DNA of 64,000 bases. Source: Phocaeicola plebeius DSM 17135. Its GTDB lineage: Bacteria; Bacteroidota; Bacteroidia; Bacteroidales; Bacteroidaceae. Below are positions 54,585 to 63,268 of this stretch, one piece after another; position 1 is the stretch's first letter, and each line of letters starts with the position of its first letter. The DNA is taken from assembly GCF_000187895.1 (NCBI RefSeq), contig NZ_DS990132.1, positions 1-64,000 on the forward strand, in the 5' to 3' direction. The notes under the pieces are model-generated. The model was not told the origin of the DNA. It saw nothing but the letters and a program-made list of their open reading frames with translations, and searched no databases. A program made the position numbers and the translations under genes.

Positions 54585-55673
54585 ATGGTCAAGCATTTAT
54601 TTTATATAATCTGTACGTGTCTTTTGTTGTTTTCATGTTCTTCGAAAAAAAGCAAGGATAAAGATAACACAATTCAGAAATTGCCTACAATTCAGCTTCA
54701 GGGTGAATATCTGAAGTGTGATTCAGATATTTGGGGAATGAAAATAGATTTCATAGACGAGAATCAGTTTCTTATTGAAGAGTTATCCCAAAATAAGTTG
54801 TATGCTATATATGAGTTAGATGGTAATAGTTTGAGGAAAAAAGGTTCTTTTTTAACCAAAGGCAATGGAGCATGGGAGGTTGTCAATCCTTCTTATCAGG
54901 TTACGGACAGTTCATTGTTTATCGCTAATTATTCTGGTACAATCAGTAAGGTATATAAAATAAGAAAAGAGTATCCTTTTGATAAGGATAAATGGGAAGT
55001 GGTCGATATGCCACTAAATCATAATTGTTTATTCTTTCCCAATTTTGTGATGTTTAATGACAGCATCTGTATAGCAACAGGAGGGGAACTTACCGATAAT
55101 AAGATTTTATCAGCCATAAATTTTAAGAGGAATAAAGTTGAAGCCATCAATTATACATTTCCTGGTATAAATGTAGCTACTTATGTGAAACCGGCTGATT
55201 TCTTGGTATATTGCGATGCTGAACTAGCTAAACATCCATCGTTAAGCAAGTTCGTTTATACTTGCAGACTTGGCAGATTTATAGAGATTTTGGAGATGGA
55301 TGGAACTCATTTATCTAAACGAATACCTCTATGTGCAGATTATCCGGTTTATAAGGCGTCTAATGACAGAAGGGTTATTGATGACCGTTGTTTGAGGGGG
55401 GCTGTAACTAAAGTGACTGAAAACTATATTTATTGTCTTATGACTCCCTATACGCATGGAGAAGCTTTGAAGGAAAATTTGTATAAAGGCTTACCCAATT
55501 ATTTCAGTGATATTTTATATGTATTTAATTGGGATGGTAAATTGCTGCACAAATATACATTGGATATGCCTGTCTGTTCATTCTGTATTGACAGGAATGA
55601 TAAATATATGTTTGCTTCGACAATGAAGGATGACGATTTTGTAATCAGAAAATATAAGTTGGATTTGGATTAA
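54585..55673 (+). CDS. BF3164/TolB-like beta-propeller lipoprotein 7 (diverged)
   Basis: 362 residues; lipobox LFSC (Cys18). Seen: LTKGNGAWEVVNPS in place of the GQGP turn, LSKFVYTCRLGRFIEIL (matches DKFVYA), and the C-terminal FNWDGKLLHKYTLDMPVCSFCIDRNDKYMFA typical of the family. The divergence is similar to protein 5. A periplasmic adaptor gene starts 11 bases after the stop, so cotranscription with the efflux genes is possible, although their base composition differs. Confidence 0.78.
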   Translation: MVKHLFYIICTCLLLFSCSSKKSKDKDNTIQKLPTIQLQGEYLKCDSDIWGMKIDFIDENQFLIEELSQNKLYAIYELDGNSLRKKGSFLTKGNGAWEVVNPSYQVTDSSLFIANYSGTISKVYKIRKEYPFDKDKWEVVDMPLNHNCLFFPNFVMFNDSICIATGGELTDNKILSAINFKRNKVEAINYTFPGINVATYVKPADFLVYCDAELAKHPSLSKFVYTCRLGRFIEILEMDGTHLSKRIPLCADYPVYKASNDRRVIDDRCLRGAVTKVTENYIYCLMTPYTHGEALKENLYKGLPNYFSDILYVFNWDGKLLHKYTLDMPVCSFCIDRNDKYMFASTMKDDDFVIRKYKLDLD

Positions 55674-55684
55674 ATGAGATATGT

Positions 55685-56761
55685 ATGAGAACACACTACG
55701 TATATGTGCTGCTGCTTGCCGCCGGAATGTTGACAGGCTGCGGTGAGAAAAAAGACGACACTTCCGGAAAGGAAAAGGAAGGAGTGGAAACGGTTCTGCC
55801 TTCACAGGCGAACGAGGTGACGGTCATGACGCTGAAGAGGACCACGTTCAACCATGAGCTGGTGAGCAACGGTAAGGTGACGGCCTCACAGTATGCCGAC
55901 CTCTCGTTCCGCCTCACATCGGAGCCTGTGGCACATATCTATGTGAAGAACGGCGATGCGGTGAAGAAGGGTCAGAAGATAGCCGAACTCGACCTGTTCA
56001 CCCTGAAGAACAGCCTGGAGAAGGCGGAGATAGCCCTGCGCCAGTCGGAACTGGAGATGAAGGATGTGCTGATAGGGCAGGGGTATGCGCCCGACCGCAT
56101 GCAGGTAATCCCCAAAGACATAGTACGGCTTGCCGAGGTGAAGAGCGGCTACGGCCAGAGCCGTGCGGCATACGAGCTGGCAAAGTTTGAGCTGGAGCAG
56201 GCGGTGATCACCGCACCGTTCGACGGGGTGGTGGCCAATCTGGAGACGCGGGGTTTCAACCGTCCGGACGGTACGAAGCCCTTCTGCCGCGTGATAGGAA
56301 GCGGGGGCATGGAGGTGGCCTTCAAGGTGCTGGAGAGCGAGCTGCCGCTTGTCAGGCGGGGAGACCGGGTGGAGGTGGCCCCGTTTGCCGGGACAGCCGG
56401 GGCATGCAGCGGTACGGTGTCGGAAATCAACCCGCTGGTGGACGAAAACGGGCTGGTGAGTGTAAGGGCCAGGGTGAACGGCAGTGCAAGACTGTTCGAC
56501 GGCATGAACGTGCGTGTAAGCGTGAAACGCTCCGTTCCCGGCCAGCTTGTGGTACCGAAGACGGCGGTGGTGCTGCGCACGGGCAAGCAGGTGGTGTTTA
56601 CCCTGAAGGACGGCAGGGCGGTGTGGAACTATGTGACCACCGGACTGGAGAACATGACCGAATATACCGTGACAGGCGAGGGCATGGAGGAAGGGGTACA
56701 GGTCATCGTGACCGGAAATGTGAACCTTGCGCATGAGGCTCCCGTAAAAGTGATACCTTAA
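55685..56761 (+). CDS. RND efflux periplasmic adaptor lipoprotein
   Basis: 358 residues of the HlyD/AcrA membrane-fusion type; lipobox LTGC (Cys19). Seen: VSNGKVTASQYADLSFRLTSEP start of the barrel-sandwich domain, lipoyl half VKNGDAVKKGQKIAELD, a short helical hairpin (EKAEIALRQSELEMKD), second lipoyl half ITAPFDGVVANLE, and the beta-barrel domain (VPKTAVVLRTGKQ). GC-rich with G/C-ending codons, unlike the propeller genes just before it, so it has a separate origin. The RND pump follows after 14 bases. Confidence 0.92.
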   Translation: MRTHYVYVLLLAAGMLTGCGEKKDDTSGKEKEGVETVLPSQANEVTVMTLKRTTFNHELVSNGKVTASQYADLSFRLTSEPVAHIYVKNGDAVKKGQKIAELDLFTLKNSLEKAEIALRQSELEMKDVLIGQGYAPDRMQVIPKDIVRLAEVKSGYGQSRAAYELAKFELEQAVITAPFDGVVANLETRGFNRPDGTKPFCRVIGSGGMEVAFKVLESELPLVRRGDRVEVAPFAGTAGACSGTVSEINPLVDENGLVSVRARVNGSARLFDGMNVRVSVKRSVPGQLVVPKTAVVLRTGKQVVFTLKDGRAVWNYVTTGLENMTEYTVTGEGMEEGVQVIVTGNVNLAHEAPVKVIP

Positions 56762-56775
56762 AACATGTCCGTACT

Positions 56776-58528
56776 ATGGTAAGATTTCTGATAAAAAGAC
56801 CGATAGCGGTACTCATGGCTTTCACCGCCTGCTTCATCGTGGGGCTGGTGACTTACTTCTCGCTGCCCGTATCGCTGCTTCCGGACATAGACATTCCGCA
56901 GATCACCGTGCAGGTGAGCGGGGAGAACTCGTCGGCCCGCGAGCTGGAGAACACGATGGTGGCTCCACTGAGAAGGCAGCTCATGCAGGTGTCGGGGCTC
57001 AGCGAGATGCGGAGCGAGACGCGCGACGGTTCGGGCATCATCCGCCTGTCGTTCGGTTTCGGCACGGATACCGACCTGGCCTTCATCGAGGTGAACGAGA
57101 AGATTGACGCGGCCATGAACAGCCTGCCCAGGGATGCGGCAAGGCCGAAGGCCGTCAAGGCGAGCGCGACGGACATCCCGGTGTTCTACCTGAACATGAC
57201 GCTGAAGAAGGATGTGCCTTACCGGGAAACGGACGGGGACGCCTTTCTGGAGATGTGCACGCTGGCGGAGAACGTGGTGAAGCGGCGCATCGAACAGCTG
57301 CCGCAGGTGGCCATGGCCGACATGACGGGGGTGCCGCAGAAGATGCTGCGCATCGTGCCGGATATGGGCAGGATGGAGAGCCTGGGCATGGGCATTGCCG
57401 ACCTGGAGGCCATCCTCTCGTCGAACAACGTGGAGCCGGGGAGCATGCTGGTGCGCGACGGGTATTATGAATACAACATCCGCATCGCCTCCATCCTCCG
57501 TACGCCGGAGGACGTGCGGCAGATCTGGTTCAACCGCAACGGACAGGTGAGGCAGCTGGGGGACATCTGCGACGTGCAGACGGTTACCCGCAACGAGACG
57601 GGGCGCTCGCTGGCGGGAGGAAAGCGGGCGGTGACGCTGGCCATCATCAAGCAGGGCGAGGAGAACATGGACAACCTGCGCCGTGAGCTGAAGGAGACCA
57701 CGGACTATTTCTCCCGCATCTATCCCGACATAGAGTTCAGCATCAGCCGGAACCAGACGGAGCTGCTGGACTATACCATATCGAACCTGCAGCAGAACTT
57801 CACGCTGGGCTTCCTGTTCATCTTCATCGTGGCGGTGTTCTTCATCGGCGACGTGCGTTCGCCGCTGGTCATCGGCATCACCATGATTGCCTCGGTGGTG
57901 ATCACGTTCTTCTTTTTCTACCTCTGCCGGGTCTCGCTCAACGTGATCTCGCTTTCGGGACTGATCCTGGCGGTGGGTATGATGATTGACAATGCCATCA
58001 TCGTGACGGAGAACGTGTCGCAGTACCGTGAGAAGGGGTATTCGCTGAAGTGTGCGGCCGTGGCGGGAACCTCGGAGATGATTACGCCGATGCTGAGCTC
58101 GTCGCTCACCACCATCGCGGTGTTCGTGCCGCTGGTGTTCATGAGCGGGATAGCCGGGGCCATCTTCATGGACGAGGCGTTTTCCATCACGTCGGGACTG
58201 ATGGTGTCGTATTTTACGGGCATCATGCTGCTGCCCGTGCTGTATGTGCTGTTCTACCGTACGGGCATCAGGAAGCACAACTGGTTTACCGCCAACTTTA
58301 AGAACTTGCTGAAGAACGAATGGCTGACACGGTTCTATGACGCGGGTATTGAGTGGGTGTTTGCACATAAGACTGTTACCATGTTTCTTGCCATCGTATC
58401 GCTGCCGCTGTGTGTGCTGATGTTCATGGTGATTGACAAGGAGCGTATGCCGGAGATTGACCAGAACGAGGTGGTGGTGGGCATAGAATGGAACGAGAAT
58501 ATCCATGTGGACGAGAACAACCGCAGGG
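56776..58528 (+). pseudogene. RND efflux pump gene, cut by prophage insertion
   Basis: About 584 codons of an HAE1-type RND pump (normally over 1,000 residues). Seen: the first membrane helix and PVSLLPDIDIPQITVQV, the porter domain, and the membrane block with FIFIVAVFFIGDVRSP and GLILAVGMMIDNAIIVTEN (the proton-relay Asp pair region). It stops being RND-like after DENNRR; the frame runs on to 58683 through phage DNA as 52 unrelated residues. The missing half should lie past the other end of the prophage, outside this window. The pump is inactive in this state unless the prophage excises. Confidence 0.9.
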
Positions 58529-58610
58529 TGTATAATCCGCAAATCCAAATTTCCGCAGAATCCGAAACGAAGCGTTCGATTTTCAGGGAAAAGGACAAAA
58601 CGAAGCGTTC
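58529..58610. repeat. Prophage terminus with two transposase-site-like direct repeats
   Basis: TGTATAATCC begins the element. AAACGAAGCGTTC occurs at 58565-58577 and 58598-58610, exactly 33 bp apart (about three helical turns), as expected for transposase-binding sites at a Mu-like end. AACGAAGCGTT is near palindromic. Confidence 0.7.
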
Positions 58611-58769
58611 AAAAAAGGAAAGCGCGCAACACTCAAAAAGCCGAAACAAAAGTTTTGTAATGACCTCTGTTTCGGCTTTATAATTTCATAAAAAATGGCT
58701 TTATAACGGCATTAAAATAAGGCTCAAAAGTTTGGCCTTCTACTTGAAAAATTGTATCTTTGTTCAGTG

Positions 58770-59630
58770 CTAAGCAGCTGTTTTATGAACTAATTTTTCC
58801 TGTTTCTTATACAGCATCATGTCTGTATATTCGGCAGAATAATTCATGTGGGCATTGAATTCCTTTTTTGTACAACCCTCAAAAGGATTGCCAATGGTTT
58901 TGTTTGCTCCAATCCATTCACACAGTTCAAGTATGGAGGATTTATTGGATGTGAAATAAACGAAGGAATGCTTTTCGAGTATCTTTAAAACATCCAAATA
59001 ATCAGACAAGCGCCAATACATATTGTACGTACCAACATCAGTGGAAAGATAAGGCGGATCAATTAAAAAGACGACTCCGGGAACATCCTTATATTGGTTG
59101 AATACTGCTTTGTAGTCGCATGATACAATTTCAAGCCCTTTTAAGTAGTCAGAAGACTCCGGATAACCGGTCTTGCGAATGTTGTTATAAAGGACTTCCT
59201 TGCGCATTTCGGCTACAGACAATTTATACTTCATGGAGAACATAAGTGAGGATGATAAGGTTATAAAATCCACGTACCCAACATTTAGTTCTTCTTCCTC
59301 GATACGTTTAAAAATGCGTTCTCTAAGTTCCCCTTTAATTGGTTTATGTTTGGGTATCGAATTACCCACCAGCTCCCTAATATCGGCAAGCAGTTTATTT
59401 GTCTGTGGGATATTTTTCAGTCTGAACCGGTAGTTGTCGAAGTCATTGTAGACAACAGTAGCATCGGGCTTGCTTCTTTTGGCTATATGCGAAAGAAGTC
59501 CGGAACCGCCAAACAAGTCCACAAACACGGTATCTTCAGGGAACTGTTCCAAAACTTTAATAAACTCTTTAGCAAACATTCTTTTTTGGCCTACAAATGG
59601 CAGTGGTGCAGATAAATTCATATTCTTCAT
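58770..59630 (-). CDS. DNA adenine N6-methyltransferase (Dam/D12 class)
   Basis: 286 residues. Seen: PLPFVGQKRMFAKEFI (the PxGGK-like substrate motif in a variant form), the SAM motif FVDLFGGSGLLSHIAK, and catalytic VVFLIDPPYLS (DPPY). The order is that of D12/Dam enzymes. Phage methylases protect against host restriction or shift packaging and timing; which applies is unknown. It overlaps the upstream gene by four bases. Confidence 0.9.
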   Translation of the reverse strand: MKNMNLSAPLPFVGQKRMFAKEFIKVLEQFPEDTVFVDLFGGSGLLSHIAKRSKPDATVVYNDFDNYRFRLKNIPQTNKLLADIRELVGNSIPKHKPIKGELRERIFKRIEEEELNVGYVDFITLSSSLMFSMKYKLSVAEMRKEVLYNNIRKTGYPESSDYLKGLEIVSCDYKAVFNQYKDVPGVVFLIDPPYLSTDVGTYNMYWRLSDYLDVLKILEKHSFVYFTSNKSSILELCEWIGANKTIGNPFEGCTKKEFNAHMNYSAEYTDMMLYKKQEKLVHKTAA

Positions 59631-60265
59631 ACGTTCAAGTCAAATTTAATGTTTTCAACTCCGGATAACAGTTCCAGAGTCCGGTCAATGTTATTTTCAT
59701 ATATATGCACATTTCCAAGGTCAAGGGTTATGGACTTCAGGGGAAGCTCCACCTGCCTTGCCATCAGATAAAGATGATAAATATCAGCCGGAAGCCCAAG
59801 GTTCGCATCAGAACTACGCTGATATGCAGATAGCACCAATTCTCCCTCATCAATTTGGAACTGCACAAGACTCAGGCAGGGTGCCTGGTTGCTTTCCACC
59901 CCGGTTTCTCCAAGAAACAGGACATAATTCTTGCTGTTGCGCTTTTCCCGGTTAATCCTGGTTATGAGGGGGGGAAGCTTTTCAAAGTAAGTTGGATAGC
60001 TGTTTACAAGGGTATGGCCGCAATAATCCCACCAGGTAATCCCTGCCTCTTTGTATTTTTCCACATCCCGGACTCCTTGCATAAACAGTTTCAATTCCTC
60101 TTTCAGCTTTTTCCTGGCTATCCCGTGGCTTTCAAATATGTCAAGTAAATCAGCGGGGGTTAGCATGAGCCTTTCGTTTAATAGATACTTGATACGCCCT
60201 TTCCTATTGGTCTGGATTTTGCCCGTTTGGAGTATCTTGTCTAATGTCTGGTAATACTTATTCAT
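59627..60265 (-). CDS. Thymidylate synthase-like protein (altered active site)
   Basis: 212 residues from MNKYYQTLDKIL (60265); 22 codons upstream are open but not family-like. Thymidylate synthase marks: YYQTLDKILQTGKIQTNRKG, KLKEELKLFMQGVRDVEKY.EAGITWWDYCG, the nucleophile region NQAPCLSLVQFQ (usual PCH has become PCL), YQRSSDANLGLPADIYHLYL (RSxDxxLGxPFNI), and LGNVHIYENNIDR. The Cys is kept but the next His is Leu. It is about 50 residues shorter than ThyA. It could be a nucleotide-modifying phage relative rather than a dTMP maker. Confidence 0.78.
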   Translation of the reverse strand: MNKYYQTLDKILQTGKIQTNRKGRIKYLLNERLMLTPADLLDIFESHGIARKKLKEELKLFMQGVRDVEKYKEAGITWWDYCGHTLVNSYPTYFEKLPPLITRINREKRNSKNYVLFLGETGVESNQAPCLSLVQFQIDEGELVLSAYQRSSDANLGLPADIYHLYLMARQVELPLKSITLDLGNVHIYENNIDRTLELLSGVENIKFDLNV

Positions 60266-60331
60266 GAGCTTTATTTTTGGTTGTACAAAGGTAGCTCTAC
60301 CGGACAACACAAGGCATCCCCGGCACATCAA

Positions 60332-60580
60332 TCACACTGCACCGAGCGTGCAGTGCTTTCCAAACCGTTTGATAACATCATACACCTTACGTTCGCTTAC
60401 CGAATATTTATTTGCCAAAAACGCCACTGCATAAGTGGTCTTTTCACCTTGTTTTTTCATGACCTCATACTCCGTATATAAGTCTATGAATCGAAGGTCA
60501 TCCTGCTTGCCGCCCAAACTTATAAGCATTTCAAGCGGTTCTCTGTTAAATTTAAGTGCTTCAAACAATGTCATATCCAA
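60332..60580 (-). CDS. Small helix-turn-helix protein
   Basis: 82 residues. The C-terminal half (YAVAFLANKYSVSERKVYDVIKRF) reads as a helix-turn-helix. Possibly a phage late-gene activator like Mor/C by size and place, but that is a guess. It starts shortly after the large hairpin at 60602 and precedes the thymidylate synthase homologue by 66 bases. Confidence 0.6.
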   Translation of the reverse strand: MDMTLFEALKFNREPLEMLISLGGKQDDLRFIDLYTEYEVMKKQGEKTTYAVAFLANKYSVSERKVYDVIKRFGKHCTLGAV

Positions 60581-60601
60581 TCATTTTTGTACTTTTGCAA
60601 T

Positions 60602-60704
60602 GCCAATCATTTATTTAATGCGTAAAAACGCCACGAGAGTGCGGCAGAGGGCATTGCCCCCGGTCGCGCACTCTCGTGGCGTTTTGTGTTAATAAATGAT
60701 TGGC
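60602..60704. repeat. Long two-tier inverted repeat, probable terminator
   Basis: Inner arms AAAACGCCACGAGAGTGCG (60624-60642) and CGCACTCTCGTGGCGTTTT (60666-60684) are perfect over 19 bp; outer arms GCCAATCATTTATT and AATAAATGATTGGC extend it. On the minus strand the inner stem is followed by a short T-run, so it would end the reverse transcriptase transcript. Confidence 0.85.
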
Positions 60705-60759
60705 GTCTATATTAACAGGCCGGGGGCTTTTTTTATCCCTCCCCCGAAGGGATTGTCAA

Positions 60760-61245
60760 TCACTCAATCCGATATAATTCCAAATTGAACTTGTCCTTTT
60801 TTTCCCAGCCTTCAGCCAGAACTGTCTGAATGAATCCTACTGCTTTTGTATAGAAATCTTTCAGTTCTTCTAACTGAGTAAAAGTATGGTATTCCGGTTG
60901 TTCATCCGAACCAAACTTAAACGTCACTGGCAGGGTTTCTCCGCCCGTCTGAACGGCCAAATCGTATGCTGCCTTATAGTTGTACTGGTTCTCCACAGAA
61001 AGCCATACATGGGCACCATTATAGGCGAATCCGGATAGGATAGCCGCATCAGTCTGGCTGTTATACCAGGACATAACCAATGTGTGGATTTCCTCATCAG
61101 TAGGCTTATGCCCGAACTCCTCTTCCATGTAGGAGGCAGAGCCGTTCTCTTTTTCCTGCACATCCCATCGGATGCGCCATTTGTCTTTAACCGGGTTCGT
61201 GCATTCCATCAGCGAAACCCCGGAACTTCCTTCAACTCTTCTCAT
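60760..61245 (-). CDS. Tail-assembly-like protein (DUF4376-like)
   Basis: 161 residues. The segment GFAYNGAHVWLSVENQYNYKA, followed by PVTFKFGSDEQPEYHTFTQLEELKDFYTKAV and the GWEKKDKF end, resembles DUF4376-type proteins found next to phage tail fibre genes. No catalytic residues. It overlaps the reverse transcriptase stop by four bases, so they are translated together; it may help assemble the diversified tail protein. Confidence 0.6.
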   Translation of the reverse strand: MRRVEGSSGVSLMECTNPVKDKWRIRWDVQEKENGSASYMEEEFGHKPTDEEIHTLVMSWYNSQTDAAILSGFAYNGAHVWLSVENQYNYKAAYDLAVQTGGETLPVTFKFGSDEQPEYHTFTQLEELKDFYTKAVGFIQTVLAEGWEKKDKFNLELYRIE

Positions 61246-62543
61246 GTAAACACGTATTTGGTTCTACCTTTGCCGAATGTCTCTGTCTTGATGGTCGTTT
61301 CAAACGGGAAACCATCCGGCATTTCCTTTACTTGTGCGAGAATATTCTTCATTTCCTCGCTGTTGGTGAAGAACTTCTTTGCCTCGCCGTTCACTTCGAT
61401 GGCCACAATACAGCGGTCTTCTCCCTGCTCGGTTTTGATACCGGTCTCAAAGTCCTTCACTACAATGGGTAAGTTTACCAGTTCCCGGATGCTTACCACC
61501 ACTCCGGGGAATCGCTTTTTACCGTCTTCCGGCTTGTAAGCGACATTCAAGTCTTTAAAACTTCTCATTTCTTTGCCTGTTAATTTTTTAAACAACTTAT
61601 TACAGTCGGCGTGCTTCGTCATGCCGTAGAAACTGGCAATCAGTTCCCGCCGTCTTTTTCTCGATTTTACCTCGTGCATTTTCCGGGCAAACTTCTGTTT
61701 GATGCGTTTCCGCAATCTTACATAGTCGGGACGGATAACATAGCCAAGGAAATCAATGCCTTCTTCCACAGGGAACACCCGTTCATTCGGCTTTATTTCC
61801 AAGTCTATTTTTCCCATTTGCCCGTGAACAGCATCACGAATCTTCCACAATTCCGCTTTCGTTTTACCGAGTACCAGTCCGTCATCGCAATAGCGATAGT
61901 AATAACGAACCCCGTACTTATCCTTCAGATAGTGGTCTAAAAATACAGACAGAAGCAGATTTCCTGCCCCTTGTGAACTGCGCAGTCCGAAACTGATACC
62001 TTCCGGCAGCAGCTTAACAAACCGCTCCAACAAGACCAACAGCCTTTTGTCCTTGAACACCCTCCGGAAGCACCACATAACAAAGTCCTGCCGCGCATTG
62101 TCATAAAACCTCCGGATGTCAAATTTGTATGCGTAAAGCGTGCCTTCCGGATTTTTTTGCAAATCGGTACGTATGCAGTTCATCAGGTCATGAGTACCGC
62201 GCCTTTTGATGCTTGCACCGGTTGTCCGGATATAACGTTTTTGCAGGTGGCGGTCCACCACATTCATGATGGCAAACACAGCGATGCGGTCTTTCATGGA
62301 CAGGATCTGCAAAATACGTTTTTTACCGTATTCTTCAATTTCCCTCTCATGGTAGCCGCCCAGCCGGAATGAGCCGTCCGCAATGGAAGCCGTCAGTTCG
62401 GTGATAATCTTCTCCCTATGGGCAAGCAGGAATCGTCCCTGCCTTGACCTCTTACGATCGGTTCCGCGAAGTACCGAATCGAATGCCTCCGACATATTGG
62501 AGTATTCGATGATTTCCTCGATAATATATCCTTCCCTGCGCAT
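61242..62543 (-). CDS. Diversity-generating retroelement reverse transcriptase
   Basis: 433 residues. Finger and palm motifs are in order: YAYKFDIRRFYDNA, the DGR-type ISFGLRSSQGAGN (in place of the retroviral PQG, ending SQ), catalytic YYYRYCDDGLVLG (YxDD), and INFLGY-like EGIDFLGYVIRP. The C-terminal extension (about 330-433) is unassigned. It copies the template repeat with errors at adenines and delivers the copy to the target gene. It lies about 200 bases downstream of the template repeat on the same strand. Confidence 0.93.
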   Translation of the reverse strand: MRREGYIIEEIIEYSNMSEAFDSVLRGTDRKRSRQGRFLLAHREKIITELTASIADGSFRLGGYHEREIEEYGKKRILQILSMKDRIAVFAIMNVVDRHLQKRYIRTTGASIKRRGTHDLMNCIRTDLQKNPEGTLYAYKFDIRRFYDNARQDFVMWCFRRVFKDKRLLVLLERFVKLLPEGISFGLRSSQGAGNLLLSVFLDHYLKDKYGVRYYYRYCDDGLVLGKTKAELWKIRDAVHGQMGKIDLEIKPNERVFPVEEGIDFLGYVIRPDYVRLRKRIKQKFARKMHEVKSRKRRRELIASFYGMTKHADCNKLFKKLTGKEMRSFKDLNVAYKPEDGKKRFPGVVVSIRELVNLPIVVKDFETGIKTEQGEDRCIVAIEVNGEAKKFFTNSEEMKNILAQVKEMPDGFPFETTIKTETFGKGRTKYVFT

Positions 62544-62704
62544 AAGCTATTGGTTAATAAACATGGAAGATGAGGGCCTTCCTTTCCCCGGGTCTGACTT
62601 CTTCGAACTGATAACAGCCTACCAAACTCCACCCGACGCGTGATTTTTCAGCTTTCCACCTTTTCTGGTGCTGTTGCTGTGGCTTGCTCCCCTCGGCACC
62701 GCTT

Positions 62705-62720
62705 CGGGGACACGTCCCCG
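62705..62720 (-). ncRNA. Hairpin between template repeat and reverse transcriptase
   Basis: CGGGGAC and GTCCCCG are perfect 7-bp arms around a two-base loop, in the spacer that other retroelements require as part of the template RNA. It may be a structural part of that RNA. Confidence 0.5.
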
Positions 62721-62746
62721 CTGCTGTACGCCGATTTGTTAGATTT

Positions 62747-62859
62747 CCAGACGCGAGCCGACATTCGCACCCGTACTCGAAGCATCGTTATTCGCATTCG
62801 CATTCGACACACCGCCATTCGCATTCGCATTGTTGTACCCGCGATAGACCACACGGACT
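62747..62859 (-). repeat. DGR template repeat (TR)
   Basis: 113 bp matching the variable repeat at 63350-63462 (offset 603). The six differences all fall on adenines of the TR coding (minus) strand: plus positions 62765, 62798, 62804, 62825, 62833 and 62836. The TR holds a row of AAT/AAC codons, typical of retroelement templates. It is flanked by non-coding sequence. Confidence 0.95.
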
Positions 62860-62918
62860 ATTGGGGAACTCTACCGCTTGCAAAGTTACTGATTTAACAG
62901 GCAAAACAGATAAACGAA

Positions 62919-63161
62919 TTACACTATCATCCAAAATAAAACGGATATACTGCCACCCGCGACGGTGAGCCCCCAATCAATCCAGTCCCAAGGACTTCCC
63001 CGAAGAGTATCTTTCAGTTCCAGACAGGAAGCTGCAATGGCCGCAGCATAAAAGGCCGTCCAAGGAGTAAATCCCAATAGACCTACCATCAAACCACCGA
63101 TAAGATGCTTGTAACGGTTACTCATTTTTAAAAATGCGATAATCTTTTTCATATACCTCAA
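62919..63161 (-). CDS. Small membrane protein, holin-like
   Basis: 80 residues (start at 63161 or 63152, MKKIIAFLKMSN). Two membrane helices: KHLIGGLMVGLLGFTPWTAFYAAA-type and IDWGLTVAGGSISVLFWMIV, joined by a loop with ELKDTLRGSPWDW. Similar small proteins occur in Bacteroides phages, where holin or lysis roles are assumed. It occupies the place between target and template repeat where many retroelements carry avd. Confidence 0.65.
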   Translation of the reverse strand: MRYMKKIIAFLKMSNRYKHLIGGLMVGLLGFTPWTAFYAAAIAASCLELKDTLRGSPWDWIDWGLTVAGGSISVLFWMIV

Positions 63162-63177
63162 AATTCTATTTTTTCGA

Positions 63178-63235
63178 CCGGCTTCGCCGGCATTTGAATA
63201 CCTTTTAAATGGAATTCGGAAACCATCCGAATCCC
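63178..63235. terminator. Hairpins after the target gene
   Basis: GGAATTCGG/CCGAATCCC (63211-63235, one mismatch) and CCGGC-TTC-GCCGG (63178-63190). Either could end or slow the target transcript, but there is no strong U-run. Confidence 0.35.
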
Positions 63236-63268
63236 GTTCTTTCGTTTTAGTCGCTTCGCTCCACGCTT

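Noticed and set aside
56758..58548. 596-residue open frame on the minus strand rich in His and Arg
   Set aside because: It is the antisense shadow of the GC-rich RND gene; no family resemblance, and the plus-strand frame is clearly RND.
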